DNA of 64,000 nucleotides, taken from assembly GCF_050908995.1 (NCBI RefSeq), contig NC_135120.1, forward strand, positions 7,453,433 through 7,517,432. The letters run 5' to 3'. Position numbers and translations under genes: made by a program. Source of the stretch: Andrena cerasifolii (Eukaryota; Arthropoda; Insecta; Hymenoptera; Andrenidae). This document shows, piece after piece, positions 11,540-23,489 of this stretch (its first letter is position 1; the number at the start of each line of letters is the position of its first letter). The notes under the pieces were generated by a model, which did not search any database, had not been told where the DNA came from, and was given only the letters and a program-made list of their open reading frames with translations.

Positions 11540-11709
11540 CAGAGGTGGGCAAAGTTTGTATTTAAATAAAATTTCGAATAACGAATAAAAGTTTAAATAA
11601 ATTTTCGTTCGTTAACCCGAGTTGACTTTATTCCACACATGACGAATAATTTTGTAACTTTTATTCGTTATTCGAAGTTTTAATTAAATAAAAATTTTGC
11701 GCATCTCCG
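11540..11709. mobile_element. hAT-like MITE, 170 bp, exact 8-bp target duplication
   Basis: The ends CAGAGGTGGGCAAA and TTTTGCGCATCTCCG are imperfect inverted repeats of the common hAT type. The flanking 8 bases ATTAGGAT are identical on both sides (11532-11539 and 11710-11717). The interior is a palindrome around TTATTCGTTATTCGAA-like words. The element at 20993-21807 has the same ends (CAGAGATGAGC...GCGCATCTCTG) and the same subterminal TATTTAAATAAAATT word, so the two belong to one family. Confidence 0.92.
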
Positions 11710-11717
11710 ATTAGGAT

Positions 11718-13417
11718 CCTCTGCCGTGCCACCCTTGTCCATATTATTTCTAAAAGTCTCCAACCAGCCACCACAATTCTGAACAGGCGAATCCCCAGGG
11801 CGGTTCAGAGTAATTGCGAAAAACGTTCGCTTCAGAGATTTCTCGAGCAGTATTCCTCGCGCGGTGGTGTCTTAAAGGCGGACGTCGCGTTAACGGTCCC
11901 ATAGCGGTGTCGTTGACGCGGCCACGGAGCAGAGCATGCAGCGTTTTTAATGCGAGCGTAACTCGGAAAGGGATTGTGCCCGTGAAAGTGGACGGCGATC
12001 GCTATCAGCTCCTTTCTTCGCGGCGTTACACGTTTCCTCGAACGAGCGGCGTCCGTCTTTGGGACCCGCGGCCAGCCAGATCTCATCGTCCGCGCTCCTG
12101 CTCGCTCATGGACACGTATGACTCGCTTTCGGAGCCGTACAGTAATGAGAGACATTTTACTTACCGGTCACGTCTCGGCTAGATGGCCCGTACGCCGTTG
12201 AGTACGCTACACCCCCCCGAGGGGGACCGCGCTTCTCGCTTGCTTATTGTTTCAAATATATGAACCCGTGGAGGATTCCACTTGGTCGCCACGGTGTCGC
12301 AGTCGAGATCCACGCACAGATACCAGCTTGTGTAGAGCTCCGTTAATGGACCGCCGTTTCTGCTGGAAACTTACCGGAAGCAGCCTCCATCGAGGACGTT
12401 GAAATGATTTCGCGGCCAAGAACGGCGCTGTACGAGCTGGAAGGGAAAGAGTTCTGTCTGGTCGTAACGAAATCGCCAAGTCACTCGGTGTTTCCTATTT
12501 TATCAGCGCAAAGTTACGAGAAGATATCTCGATTCGCTTCCATGCCCTATCCTCATCACTGGCTGCTGCTGAGTGTCATTGGAGGCTTGTATATTTTAGC
12601 GGAGAGGCGCGACGAATCAGCTGGGCCTGTTTAGGGCACGCACGGCCCAAGCGTGCCCTCCTGAGTTTCCAAACGCGCTTTTGGGGAGCGCGTGAAGAAA
12701 AGGAGCAGTTGTCCTTGTCCATACGTTGCAGAGCAGAGTATCTTTTCAATTATTTCAACTAACTTGTCCAGCCTGTTCCTGGAATCCTACAGTTTCGTGG
12801 ATAAAAAGATTCACATCGATGGAATATTGATTAGCAAGCTCGGTCTGATTGATTGCTGTTATTGACCAGTGAAAGGGAAAGGTAGAGACGATGTTGGATG
12901 GAACAATCGGGCAATTAGGATGGCTAACCGAGATTAGGTTTTACGCGTCGATTTCCATTCCCCGTGGAAAAGTGGAACCGACCAGCAGGAAAAAGCGACG
13001 GAGTCGAGCTCGCTCTCTGCGTGAGCTCTTTGTGGTTGCGTGGCAGCAGCGGGCCTGTAGCAGGATCGAAGAAAGGAAGGAAGAGTATCGCCATTGTGGG
13101 GCTTACTGTCGGAATAATAATGCAATTGTCGTACTGAATGCCGAATGCGGTCTTCCCTCCTCCATCATGCACAAACTGCAAGCCTCGCTACGCGTTGCCG
13201 TGCTCATTATGGGCCTGATGCGTCACACCGTGCAACACGAAATTTCGTTGCTCGTCCACGCTGATCCTACACGCGAGACACTGCAAAAGATCGAGGGTCC
13301 GGGTCGAGAAGACGTTGGCTCAGCGAATTCAATTCAAAAGATTCGAGTTCTGCTTTAGATTATCCAACTTTCACCCCAATTTCCCAAGATTTATTCAAGC
13401 CGTTCCAAAGTATCGAT
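11718..13417. other. Single-copy block, no supported gene
   Basis: This block is GC-rich with several chance frames, the longest 155 codons at 12891-13358 (plus). No family motif, signal peptide or exon-like bounded frame is recognised. It ends at the TA flank of the next element. Confidence 0.4.
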
Positions 13418-13419
13418 TA

Positions 13420-14388
13420 GGGGAGACCGGGGCTAGTTGATACAGATAATTATTTCGACACCGTATATATGTAGCTCCATTTGAGCGAGATATGTGAAGT
13501 TTGTTGTTCAGTAATTTACTACGGTTCAGCGTACGTCTGTGTACCTTGACAACAATCGTTTTTTAACTGTTTTCGTTTATAGGGAGAAACAGTAAATAGT
13601 TTTGATACATCCAAATTGATCGTCCAAATGACATTTTTTCATTCAGTTTGTATGTATTTTCTCAAGTTTTCGCTTATTATATATTAAAGAGGAAGGACCA
13701 AAGTATATTTTGGCATATTTGTTATTAAGGAATTAATTCAAATAATGAAAAAAAAAATGAAAACAGAATATCGTATCAACTTGCTCCGCAGTGGGGTAAA
13801 TTGATACACTTTGCCTTCGTCCAAATGACATTTTTTCATTCATTTTGTATGTATTTTCTCAAGTTTTCGCTTACTATATATTAAAGAGGAAGGACCAAAG
13901 TATATTTTGGCATATTTGTTATTAAGTAATTAATGCAAAGAAAAATTTAAAAAATTGGAAACCGAAGAGCGTATCAACTAGCACCGCAGTGGGGTAAATT
14001 GGTACACTTTGCCTTCGTCCAAATGACATTTTTTCATTCATTTTGTATGTATTTTCTCAAGTTTTCGCTTACTATATATTAAAGAGGAAGGACCAAAGTA
14101 TATTTCGGCATATTTGTTATTAAGGAATTAATTCAAATAATGAAAAAAAAATGAAAACAGAATATCGTATCAACTAGCTCCGCAGTGGGGTAAATTGAGA
14201 CACTTTGCCTTCGTCCAAATGACATTTTTTCATTCATTTTGTATGTATTTTCTCAAGTTTTCGCTTACTATATATTAAAGAGGAAGGACGAAAGTATATT
14301 TTGGCATATTTGTTATTAAGTAATTAATGCAAAGAAAAATTTAAAAAATTGAAAACCGAAGAACGTATCAACTAGCCCCGGTCTCCCC
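13420..14388. mobile_element. TA-flanked element with GGGGAGACCGGGGC ends and internal tandem array
   Basis: The near-perfect terminal inverted repeats begin GGGGAGACCGGGGCTAGTTG and are flanked by TA (13418-13419 and 14389-14390). Inside are about four tandem units of roughly 197 bases starting near 13621, 13818, 14016 and 14212. Each unit carries GTATCAACTAGC(T/A)CCGCAGTGGGG, which is itself related to the terminal repeat. Units 1 and 3 share one version of the second half and units 2 and 4 another, giving an A-B-A-B order. Related ends occur at 43232-44525 and 8262-8279. There is no transposase. Confidence 0.85.
13621..14370. repeat. Tandem array of about 197-bp units in A-B-A-B order
   Basis: The word CGTCCAAATGACATTTTTTC recurs at about 13621, 13818, 14016 and 14212. 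The A units end with AATTAATTCAAATAATG and a run of A. The B units end with TAATTAATGCAAAGAAAAAT and GAAAACCGAAG-type sequence. The alternation implies that a two-unit block was duplicated after A and B had diverged. Confidence 0.85.
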
Positions 14389-14390
14389 TA

Positions 14391-15311
14391 CTCCACACGC
14401 TCTCCCCTCCCTCCACCCGATTTCGATACTCGACAGGAACAAAGCTCGACTAACCGCTTCCGAGCGCTCGAGTGCCTCCCCTGGAATCCTCTAATTTGAA
14501 TTTACATGCCATCAGGCTCAGTGAATTACGCACGTGGAGCCGTGCCTGCGATATTTAATAATGCCCACTAGCCCAGTTAACGCGTCATCCACCATCTTGC
14601 TTGTGGTTGCTCGCGAGCGTAATGTATTCCAGCGAGTGTTGACGTAACGCAGAATACGTTCGTTACGACAATGGGCTATTTGTTCCTATTTAGACGGTGT
14701 GGCCCGATCGCGGCCGATCCGCAATGGAAATATGTAATCGTCCGCGGGACCGTCCGACTCGCAGCTCACGTCCGCGCCGGACATTTATCAATGATGTTAA
14801 TAATTTCGTATGCTCGTCGGGGGATAGGCGAATACCAGCGGGCTACAAACCTACCGGCTGAATAATAAATAAGCACCTCCATTCCGTTTATTAGCGTGCA
14901 GAGGGCGGCGGGGGCCATTCTTGCGCGCCTTAGAATAATTCACTCCACTCCCCTCCACTCGGGCCTGATTCGCGCATTGCTTCCGGTTCTGGGTTAATCG
15001 GTACACACAGCGTGGACAAATTATCGATCTCTCCGGCGCGCGGCGATGCACGGGTAACCTCGTGCTACAGCGTGTTATGATTAATTGAATGAGAACGGAG
15101 AGGGGGAAGGGGGGGGGGCCCGATGAAGTCAGCGGATTGTATTACGTTTGGGTGTGACTTAGTGACCCTTTCGAACGCAAATATTTTCCACCTCCTTCTT
15201 CGGTTCGTCGTAACACGCGAGCGTTGTGCGCCACCTCTGCGCTGGTTTCTCGGAAGAATCGTGATAGCCTCGCGTTGAAATTAGGCCCGATAATTGTGGC
15301 CGCTGTATATA
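14391..15311. other. Single-copy block with mixed ATTA-rich and CpG-rich sequence
   Basis: I see no gene. The sequence alternates CpG-rich patches with AT words such as TTAATAAT, TTAATTGAATG and AATAATAAATAAG, a texture often seen in insect regulatory DNA. A run of nine G residues ends near 15118. No repeats or terminal structures were found. Confidence 0.3.
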
Positions 15312-16440
15312 CTACGGTGGCTCGTATTTAATCTTGGTAAAATTTTTTTCAAGATTTTCTTCGGGGCACCCTCCAGAATAGTTTCAAATAATTAAAAAAA
15401 TCCGTGTAAAGTTTGAGCTCGATCGGATAACGGGAAAGGGTGCCTCTGGGCCCTTATTTAAATCATTATTTAACAGCTCGCGAAATCGATTTTATGTAAT
15501 ATCCTCCGAGTTATTGATTAAATAAAAAAATATGTCCAACAAAAGTTACAGATCCGGATAAGGAGCATCTTTTATGCTGTATTACTTTTTCTCGTGCGAC
15601 AAACGGTTTTCGAAAAAAATCCGAAAAACTAAAAAAATGAATTTTTTTTCCCTGAAATTTTGAAAGTTTAAATGCTTCTAGAACACTTTTTATTTATGAA
15701 GGGGAATAAAATAAATGGAATTTTTAATTTCGAGCACTATTTTTTAAACATTTAGGGGGGGGGCATATACAGAAATATGCGAAAAAGATAAAAAAAAACT
15801 TATTTTCAGTGTTTGATATGTCATGAATGTTTCCTGAAAATTTGGGACTGAAATTCGCAAAAATATCGAAGGTATAGAGTCTCATATTTCGATATTTTTT
15901 CGAATTTCAGTCCCAAATTTTCAGGAAACATTCATGACATATATAAAAGTGAAAATAAGATTATTTTTTTATCTTTTTCGCATATTTCTGTATATGCTCC
16001 CCCCCCCTAAATGTTTAAAAAATAGTCCTCGAAAATAAAAATTCCATTTTTTTGTTCGCCTTCATAAAATAAAAAGTGTTGTAGAAGCATTAAAACTTTC
16101 AAAATTTGAGATAAAAAAGTTTGTTTTTTTTTAGTTTTTCAGACTTTTTTCGAAAACCGTTTGTGGCACGAGAAAAAGTAATACAACATAAAAGATTCTC
16201 CTTGTCCGGATCAACAACTTTTGTTTGACATATTTTTTTATTTAATCAATAACTCGGAAGATATTACATAAAATCGACTTCGCGAGCTGTTAAATAATGA
16301 TTTAAATAAGGGCCCAGAGGCACCCTTTCCCGTTATCCGATCGAGCTCAAACATTACACGGATTTTTTTTTAATTATTTGGAACTATTCTGGAGGGTGCT
16401 CCGATGAAAATTCAAAAATCGGAAATAAGAGCCACCCTAG
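15312..16440. mobile_element. Long palindromic foldback element, about 1.1 kb
   Basis: The two halves are long inverted repeats: CTACGGTGGCTCGTATTT at the left and AAATAAGAGCCACCCTAG at the right. Arms continue inward for over 500 bases (GGGTGCCTCTGGGCCC pairs with GGGCCCAGAGGCACCC; GGGGGGGCATATACAG pairs with CTGTATATGCTCCCCCCC). TATATA is found immediately outside both ends (15306-15311 and 16441-16446) and could be a target duplication or a chance AT run. The centre lies near 15890. There is no coding sequence. Confidence 0.8.
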
Positions 16441-16856
16441 TATATACGTACAATAGATGGTGACGCTGATACGGTGTATTCAGTGAGAAAACATTTGACA
16501 CAGCGGTCGCGTGCGCTATCAGCGACAGCTTGAGTAAAATCGTTAGTCACGGCTACCTTTCCCTTCACAATGGGCATCGACAAAACGGATATTGCCCAAC
16601 GCGCGTGCCGTCTATACACAGATACGCGCGTCGTCTTTAAACTCCCACTAGTTTCCGTATGACACGCTCGAGAAACTTTCTCCGTTCGACACAATTTCGT
16701 TGCGCCGGCGAGCTCGTCGGTTTCGCACAGATATTGCTTTAAAAAGCGATCGATCTTTATAGAAACTTCATAAATCAACATGGCCGTGACTTAGAATAAA
16801 CATTGATCAGCTGAGTCTCTCGATAGGGACGCACAGTGGTTCGAGTATACTACATG
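16441..16856. other. Single-copy spacer with an unexplained 114-codon minus frame
   Basis: A minus-strand frame (16437-16781) starts with ATG. It is unusual in composition for this window: it is not Arg/Pro-biased and begins with Tyr-, Lys- and Cys-containing sequence. I do not recognise it, its 3' end runs into the terminal repeat of the neighbouring foldback, and no splice sites or partner exons are evident. It is more likely a chance frame than a gene. Confidence 0.25.
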
Positions 16857-17850
16857 CTAGCTGGACAAAATTATTTCAAATTGTTAGAAACAAACCTGAT
16901 TCGTATCACAGTTTATTATTTCACTTAAAATATCAATAAAATAAACATATGACTAATTCAATAAATGACAAAGAACAAAATGAAAATATTGTACTTTAAC
17001 TATAATTATCAGTTATAACATTATGATTATTCCTGTAATTTCTGAGTTTTCTGTGGAATTTTAAAAAAAATTTCGAGCCACAGTTGACTCACCTACCATA
17101 AAATGGCTATTAAAATAGTGTTTTACTATATGTTCCACGACGTTCCACGCAACAAGGGTTGAATGTACGGAAAGTAGAGGCTTTCTAGTTTTTTTTTTAA
17201 TCACAAGATCGGTCTGCAAAAATTTGCAAAATTAGGTTTTGTGAATTGTTTTCGAGTGCGACGCTCGGCAGGAGAGATAGCACAGTTGCTATATTTCAGA
17301 CTCTATACGTATTATAGATTAACTATAACTATAAGTGTGCCTCATAACTATTAGTTTCTTGTTAATTACATTACATTATAGAGTCTAAAATATAACAACT
17401 GTGCTATCTCTCCTGTCGAGCGTCGCACTCGAAAACAATTCACAAAATATAGTTTTGCAAATTTTTGCAGATCGATCATGTGATTAAAAAAAACCAGAAA
17501 GTCTCTACTTTCCGTACATTCAACCCTTGTTGCGTGAAACGACGTGAAACATACTAAAACACTGTTTTAATAGCCATTTTATGTTAGGTGAGTCAACAGT
17601 GGCCCGAAATATTTTAAAAATTCCACAGAAAACTCAGAAATTACAAGAATAAACATAATGCTATAACCGATAATTATAATTACCGTACAATACTGTCGTT
17701 TTGTTCTGTTTCCTTCATCGAAATAGTCATATTTTTATTTTACCGATATTTTTACTAAAATAATAAACTGTGATACGAATCAGGTTTGTTTCTAACAATT
17801 TGAACCGCATATAAACCAAATGCCGCGAAAAAATAATTTTCTCCAGCTAG
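16857..17850. mobile_element. Palindromic foldback element, about 1 kb, CTAGCTGGA ends
   Basis: The left end CTAGCTGGACAAAATTATTT and right end AAATAATTTTCTCCAGCTAG are inverted copies. The arms include AAACCTGATTCGTATCACAG, GGAAAGTAGAGGCTTTCTAG and GAGCGTCGCACTCGAAAAC with their complements, meeting near 17340. No clear target duplication or transposase was found. It is separated from the foldback at 15312-16440 by only about 416 bases. Confidence 0.8.
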
Positions 17851-20144
17851 AAAAACTCGAGCCACGGTGCGACGTCGCAAAGTGTTTCCTCGATCAGGAC
17901 CTCACTACAAATTCGTGTTAATGATATCACGCGTGTAAATCTTCCACCGCGTTTCATTGTTCGTGGACGTTGTTGCGCGGACCGAGATGATCGCCCGTTC
18001 TTTACCGATGCTTTCGAACGAACCCGCGTCGCGTCGATTCGGCGCCAGAGAGGAGGACGCCAGGCAGAAGCGCGCGCGCGCGTGGCAGAGCGGGGTGGAC
18101 CGTGTAAAAGCGGCGCACGGTCCTCTCTCTGAGGCCAGATGCGACGCGTCGTAGGTGTCGTGTCGGATGGTTTTACCAATTGGTACAGAGAGTCGCTCGC
18201 GGTGCGTGTGCGCCAGTAAAAACCATTGGCGTCGGCCGCGAGGGGGTGGGGGGCTCGATTCGTTGCGCGCGCGCGATCGGTCGCATTCGCGTAGACGCAG
18301 CACGCGTCGTTGCCGCCACGCAGAGTTGCATTTCACGGGGTGCTGACGGTCCGCGCCGCACGCACGCTCCGTTTCCCCCCCGCTTCGCCAGAAGTTTTTC
18401 AAACCGGCCACTGCTATTTCAGATGTAGTCACCCAATTTCTATCCTCTCTCTTCCGCTTCCCATCTCACCGCAGGCGAGAGAATCTACGCGGCAGTTGTC
18501 TCTCGGCGGTCCAGCAGGGAAAATCACCGATGACAGTAGCCTACTTTGCACTCAAGTAGTTAGCCACTGGAGATACATTGAAATTAATGGGGCCGCTCGG
18601 CCAGAGCCGCGGAGTGTCCGAGGCTCGGCCACCGTGCCTCGTCAGTGGCTCTCCTTTCTCTCTGTCGGCCGTTATCCCTCGAACGAGTGCGCGCCTCGTT
18701 CTTCCTCTCCTTTTCTATCGGAAGGCCCGCGCTTGCGCCTATGCACGAACCAGTGCCACCCGTCCGTCGAGCGCCGCGCTGTTGCCACTTCCTCGCCTCC
18801 CTTCTCCTCACCTTCTCTGTACCTCGCGCGCGGCAGAGCTCCAGCTGAGCGTGCCCCAGTGCCTCTCAACCGCGCGCCGCGATCTCCACACCCCGCTGAC
18901 GTTCTGAGAGCCACTTGGCTGGGCCGGTTTCCCCTTCGCTGTTTCGGGGGCACGGACGATTCCCTTCGCCCCGAGTGGAGGTTCCGTTTCGATTTTGGCC
19001 ATGCTAATTCGACCCCTCGCACGGCCCTCCGTGCGTTGCCCCGCGGAAATGCTCGAGCTCTGAAAGACATTGTTCCGCCGAGTTGATCGCGAGATTCAAA
19101 CCGAGTCGAGTTGAATTATTCTTCACTCTGCTGCTGCGATCCCGCAGGTCCGTACCGAGATTAGACGACTGGCTCTATTGGGGAAGGTGTTCCTGTCGCT
19201 GCCAGCAGCGCCAAGGCTTTTTCGATGCGATAAAAAAAGGAGTAGCCGGCGCGGTTGTTACGACAATGTAAGAGCCAGGGATTTGCTCGGTCGCGGCCCG
19301 AGGTCCGTTGAAAAGCGTAATGAACGATTTCGCAATGTTTCTTTATTGTACGTACGTACGATTTACATGATCCAGTAACTGGTTGCATAACCCCCTCGCC
19401 GTTCGTTACATTGTTCGGCTTGTGAGAAGCGCGTTAAAAAGAAAAAAGGAAGATTGCGGAACTTATGACGGCGCTCGCCGTTGCATTTCCTCGCCGTAGG
19501 GAGAAAAGAGCCTCTGCCCGACCCGTCGATTTCAACCGTCCTTTTCATTCCTCTCGCTGCGACACAGAAAAGGAATGCACACGCGGGCAAAGTGCATCGT
19601 CGCCCGTGATAGGGCAAAGAAAAAAAACAAAAAATAAATAAAGTGGACGGAAAGGACACTTTCATTGATTCGCAGTGCATCGGCGGCGATGAAATTAAGT
19701 TCGCCGATAGAGTCACCGGTTGAAACGAGGTTAAGCCACCGTAGAAGGCTACATTCGTAACCATATGGTGTCTGTGGTAATGTTTTATGCCAGGGAAGGG
19801 TTGCGCCGCGACACGTACGGTCCACATGGTAGCGAGCGACGCTTTCGACCCCATAGCATCCTGTCTATGGGAAAGGTAGTAAGCGAGGGGATGGTCGGAG
19901 GGAGAGAGAAAGCAGTGGCTACGAGGCTTCTGTGCAGGAGAATCGGAAGCCCGACAGGGACGCTCATATTTTCAGCTCGAAGTACACGCCTAATTGATTC
20001 TTCCTGCTTATTACACTAAATCACTAGAATTCTGCTTCAGAAGCAAGAACAGAATGAAGGACGTTCTGAAGGACTGTGGCTTGCCACAGCTTTCTGTTAA
20101 ATTCGTCACACAGCAAATTTATATATAGTCTATTCTAATACATA
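17851..20144. other. Very CpG-rich single-copy block, no supported gene
   Basis: Between about 17900 and 19300 the sequence is strongly GC- and CpG-rich (GCGCGCGCGCG near 18070). Open frames of 60-258 codons overlap on both strands, including 18310-19086 plus. All are rich in Arg, Ser, Pro and Ala and none has a recognisable domain, so I read them as composition artefacts. The block could be a 5' untranslated or promoter region of an unseen gene, but I found no decisive signal. Confidence 0.35.
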
Positions 20145-20379
20145 GGTTAGATGTCCTGTTTACTGTCAGTGTCCCTATTACTGCCACTTTATTTATTTCA
20201 CTTAAAAAAAAAAAGGAACGTATAAAGAATAGACGTATAAAGAATGTACTATAATAATAATATGAACAGTGCCAATTTTCTGATAAATTCGTTTTTACAC
20301 TATTCTTTATACGCTGCGTGTTTATTAAGTGAAATAAATGAAGTAAGAGGGACGCTGGCAGTAATTGGGACATTTACCC
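20145..20379. mobile_element. TA-flanked MITE, 235 bp, GGGTAAATGTCC ends
   Basis: The left end GGTTAGATGTCC and right end GGGACATTTACCC are inverted repeats that continue for about 60 bases (CACTTTATTTATTTCACTTA; AAGTGAAATAAATGAAGT). TA flanks both sides (20143-20144 and 20380-20381). The ends resemble those at 52591-53590 (GGTGAGTGTCC...GGGACATTCACC) and the general TA-GGG class in this window. There is no coding sequence. Confidence 0.7.
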
Positions 20380-20381
20380 TA

Positions 20382-20992
20382 TTGCGCCATACATGTTTCT
20401 ATTATGAAAGCAATCGCTATTTGAAAAGCGCGAGCTGGCGAGCAGGTGTCTTGTATCCTGCAGCAAACAGGACTTTCGAAAATCTGATTGTGTGGTGCAC
20501 CTTTGAGCAGCAGAGGATAGAGTACAGCTGCCAAGTGTCCTCAACGCGGCCAGGTAGGTATTTATTGATTCAGTGGTAGCAGTGTGCCTATAGTTAGGTA
20601 CTGTGATGTAACTCTAGAACGGGGCACAGAGGGCTGCGTCGCTGGCAGAGGCGATAGGGACGAGATAGGGTTGGAGGTGGCTAGGATGATCGCGCCGACA
20701 AGGCGGCGAAGAGAAAACGGTTGTTTGTAAATGCATACTGATTTCCTCCTATCTGTGTTCTTCGTGCAATTCTGCGGCTGCTTGATCGATACCACCAGAG
20801 ATTCTCGATACTGAGCTACTTCTCCAAGTCGCTTTTTATGATCACGAAATCGTGGAACATGGTAGGCTTAATTTGAGAGCTCCCTCTTTTTCACCGAGCA
20901 TAGGAATTTTACCATTTCTCTACCAACCCCTCGTGTTTCTTTTAAGGTAGGGTACACTTTACCACGAATGCGAAGCATACGTTCCCTTTACC
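20382..20992. other. Single-copy spacer
   Basis: Mixed-GC sequence with no recognised gene, RNA gene or repeat. It includes the left target-duplication copy (CCTTTACC, 20985-20992) of the next element. Confidence 0.35.
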
Positions 20993-21807
20993 CAGAGATG
21001 AGCTAAATTTTTATTTAAATAAAATTCCGAATAGCGAATAAAAGTTAAGAAAAAGTACTCGTCATGCGTCGAATAAAGTTAACTCGCTATAACGAACGAA
21101 TGACGAGTTTTTTTTATCATTATTCGGACTTTTATTTATATAAATAAAAAAATATATAACGAAATTTGTATGTTAAACGATTTCATTTAAATTGCACTAA
21201 GAATTAAAAAACAATCCATTTCTTGTACCCAATTTCGATGGTGTTTTTCACTTTAAATAAAATCGTGGGGCAGGATATCTCACAACAAATTCATTTCGAC
21301 GCTTGGTTCTGTATTAAATTGATTCGGATTCTGCTAGGAAATATCCTGCTCCACGATTTTATTTAAAGTGAAAAACACCATCGAAATTGCGTACAAAAAA
21401 TGGGTTGTTGTTTAATTTTTAGTGCATTTTAAATAAAATCGTTTAACATAAAACTTTTTGCATATATTTTTTTATTACTTACGTTTTAGTGTCTAAGTTG
21501 TGATTTCAGGTTACATGCTGATTTCATGTCGATTGAATTGATCTGGTTTGTGGTTATAGGCTGATTTCAAGTCGTTTGGATTTGTGGTTATGGGTTATAT
21601 TTATCGATGACTGGGTAATTTTTTCACCCCCTCGTGGTTAATTTTTTTTTTAAATATTGTATTGTCATTCAAACTACGCACGCCTGCAAAGTTTTAAGAC
21701 AATTGGATAGTTGGAAGCTGGTTAAATTTGAGTTGCCAGATTCGAAACAAACATACAAACAGAGAATCGAAGCTGAATAAAATCGTTTAAAAAATTGCGC
21801 ATCTCTG
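20993..21807. mobile_element. hAT-like element, 815 bp, same family as 11540-11709
   Basis: The ends CAGAGATGAGCTAAATTTT and AAAATTGCGCATCTCTG are inverted repeats. The flanking 8 bases are CCTTTACC on the left and GCTTTACC on the right (20985-20992 and 21808-21815), a target duplication with one change. The subterminal TATTTAAATAAAATTCCGAATA matches the 170-bp element at 11540. A palindrome at 21171-21448 sits inside, and the remaining right half (21480-21780) looks unrelated to the arms. No transposase is recognisable. Confidence 0.8.
21171..21448. repeat. Internal palindrome in the hAT-like element
   Basis: TGTTAAACGATTTCATTTAAA pairs with the complement near 21425-21448, and inner arms TTTCACTTTAAATAAAATCG and CGATTTTATTTAAAGTGAAA also match. 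The centre is near 21310. It may be a separate foldback insertion or part of the element. Confidence 0.7.
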
Positions 21808-21815
21808 GCTTTACC

Positions 21816-22759
21816 AAGGGAAAAAGGAATTCCTCCAATCCCAGTCTTCCACTCGCCCCGACATCATTCAGCCACTCGTTCGTAGACAGTAACCGATGCT
21901 TCCGGACCGGGCGACCGTACTAACATAATAAGCCATTGTTCGCCAGCCGATAAACAGGTGGTAAATAATCAATTAACGCTTATCTATAATTGGACCACCC
22001 ATTGCGCACCCTTTTCCCGCGTACCATCGGCGTTTGCGCGCGTCGGGACAACCCAGCAGGGTTTCCTATCCACTTTATCTCGACCACTTGCAATACAAAA
22101 GTAGCCTACCTGGACCGACGAGCTCGAAACGGCGCTAGGATCAGCTATACTCCACCAGGATCCTTTCGCGCGTATGAAGTCCGTAGGTTTGCGTGCGTAG
22201 CTACAAATTACCGCGAATTCTATCACTTGCAATTGCGAGCCTGCGCTTCTTACCGTTGATTTATGTGTTAATTAGCAATAGCGAGGTTATTTATTGGGCC
22301 AAAGGCGGCACAATGACCCTGCCCGCGTTAGACCCCGAATAATTATTAACCGGGGAAGGGGGTAATTAACCGGGACATGTCCCTTGGCTTGTTTATGGGA
22401 ACAGGAGCAGTAGGCGACGACGGGGTCGCGCGACGCTCCGCAGGCCACTCGCGGCGAGAACATTTCGGCGAGTGCTATTTTCAGTGCGCACGCGCGCACC
22501 CGTCATTCGCGAACAATTAGCGGTGCGCTATTTACCGGAGGCGAGGACAGCTGTGTGCTAGCCTTCAAGGCAGCGCGTCGCGATTTATTGCGCGGATTCC
22601 GCCGCAGTCTTGCTTATCTTGCAATTTTTGCGATAAGCACGATTTTCGGGCACGATGAATTTTGATAATTAAAGGTCGCGGCCGTGACACGGCTCGCGAT
22701 GCGGAGTACGTTTGCATTGGATGTTTGAAATTCATTTATTATTACCAGATTATTCAAGA
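21816..22759. other. Single-copy block with clustered TAATTA/ATTA words
   Basis: I see no gene. CpG-rich sequence is interleaved with AT cores such as ATCAATTAACG, TATAATTGG, GTTAATTAGC, AATAATTATTAACC and GTAATTAACC between 21960 and 22380. These are homeodomain-type binding words, and the texture suggests a cis-regulatory module. This is inference only. Confidence 0.35.
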
Positions 22760-22763
22760 TTAA

Positions 22764-23485
22764 GGGGAGGTTTCGGTCTAAAAGTCGATTTTTTTTTATT
22801 TCATTTTTCGAATGTCCGACCTTCTAGGAGTACGTGTTTAAAAGGATGTTGAAATTCGTAAAATTCCCGAAGTTTGAGGCATTTGAATAGCGGCAAATGC
22901 ATGGGCAACAAACGGCCACTCGGCGCCCACGTAAAACTTTAAACGCGTTTTTCTCGAAACAGTGTTCTCAAAACTGTGGGACATGTATTTCCAAAAGTTA
23001 TTATCCGATTCGACTGAAACTTTTTTTATTTTGAAGAATATACTTCTGACTAGGGGGTATAGCAGAATAAATACAAAAAATTGAAAATTTATAATTTTCA
23101 AAGGCGTTGAAAGGGTGAAAATTATAGGGAAAACGTGATTTCAAACTTCAAGGGTCGTTATTTTCTAAAAAAGGTCTTTTTTGTATTTTTTTCTGGTTTC
23201 CTCGCTAGCCAGAAGTATATTCTTCAAAATAAAAAAAAATTCAGTCGAATCGCAAAATAACTTAGATACAGGTCCCACCGATTTGGATAAATTTTTTTAC
23301 GCCTTGACTTTAACGAATCCCCAGTGCCGTCTGCAATGATTAATTATAAAACAAAAAATATATTTCTATAATTTAAGATATCCTTAATACAATGCAAAAA
23401 GTCCCATTAAATTATATATAGTAGTTTACCTTTAATTAATTCCAAAACATCACCTATTTTGGGGGCTGTAGACCGGAACCTCCCC
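22764..23485. mobile_element. TTAA-flanked MITE, 722 bp, copy A of a two-copy family
   Basis: TTAA flanks both ends (22760-22763 and 23486-23489). The ends are GGGGAGGTTTCGGTCTA on the left and TAGACCGGAACCTCCCC on the right. The element is highly similar along its whole length to 27686-28415, sharing AACTTTAAACGCGTTTTTCT, AATATACTTCTG(A/G)CTAG and the central TGAAAATTATAGGGAAAA. It has no long open frame of interest and is a non-autonomous piggyBac-like element. Confidence 0.88.
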
Positions 23486-23489
23486 TTAA

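Noticed and set aside
13621..14370. Regularly spaced repeats that could suggest a CRISPR array
   Set aside because: Units are about 197 bases and fully repeated, without spacer/repeat alternation. The context is an insect transposon.
18310..19086. 258-codon plus-strand open frame, longest in the window
   Set aside because: It lies in CpG-rich DNA with several overlapping frames on both strands, is rich in Arg/Ser/Pro/Ala and shows no domain, so it is a composition effect.
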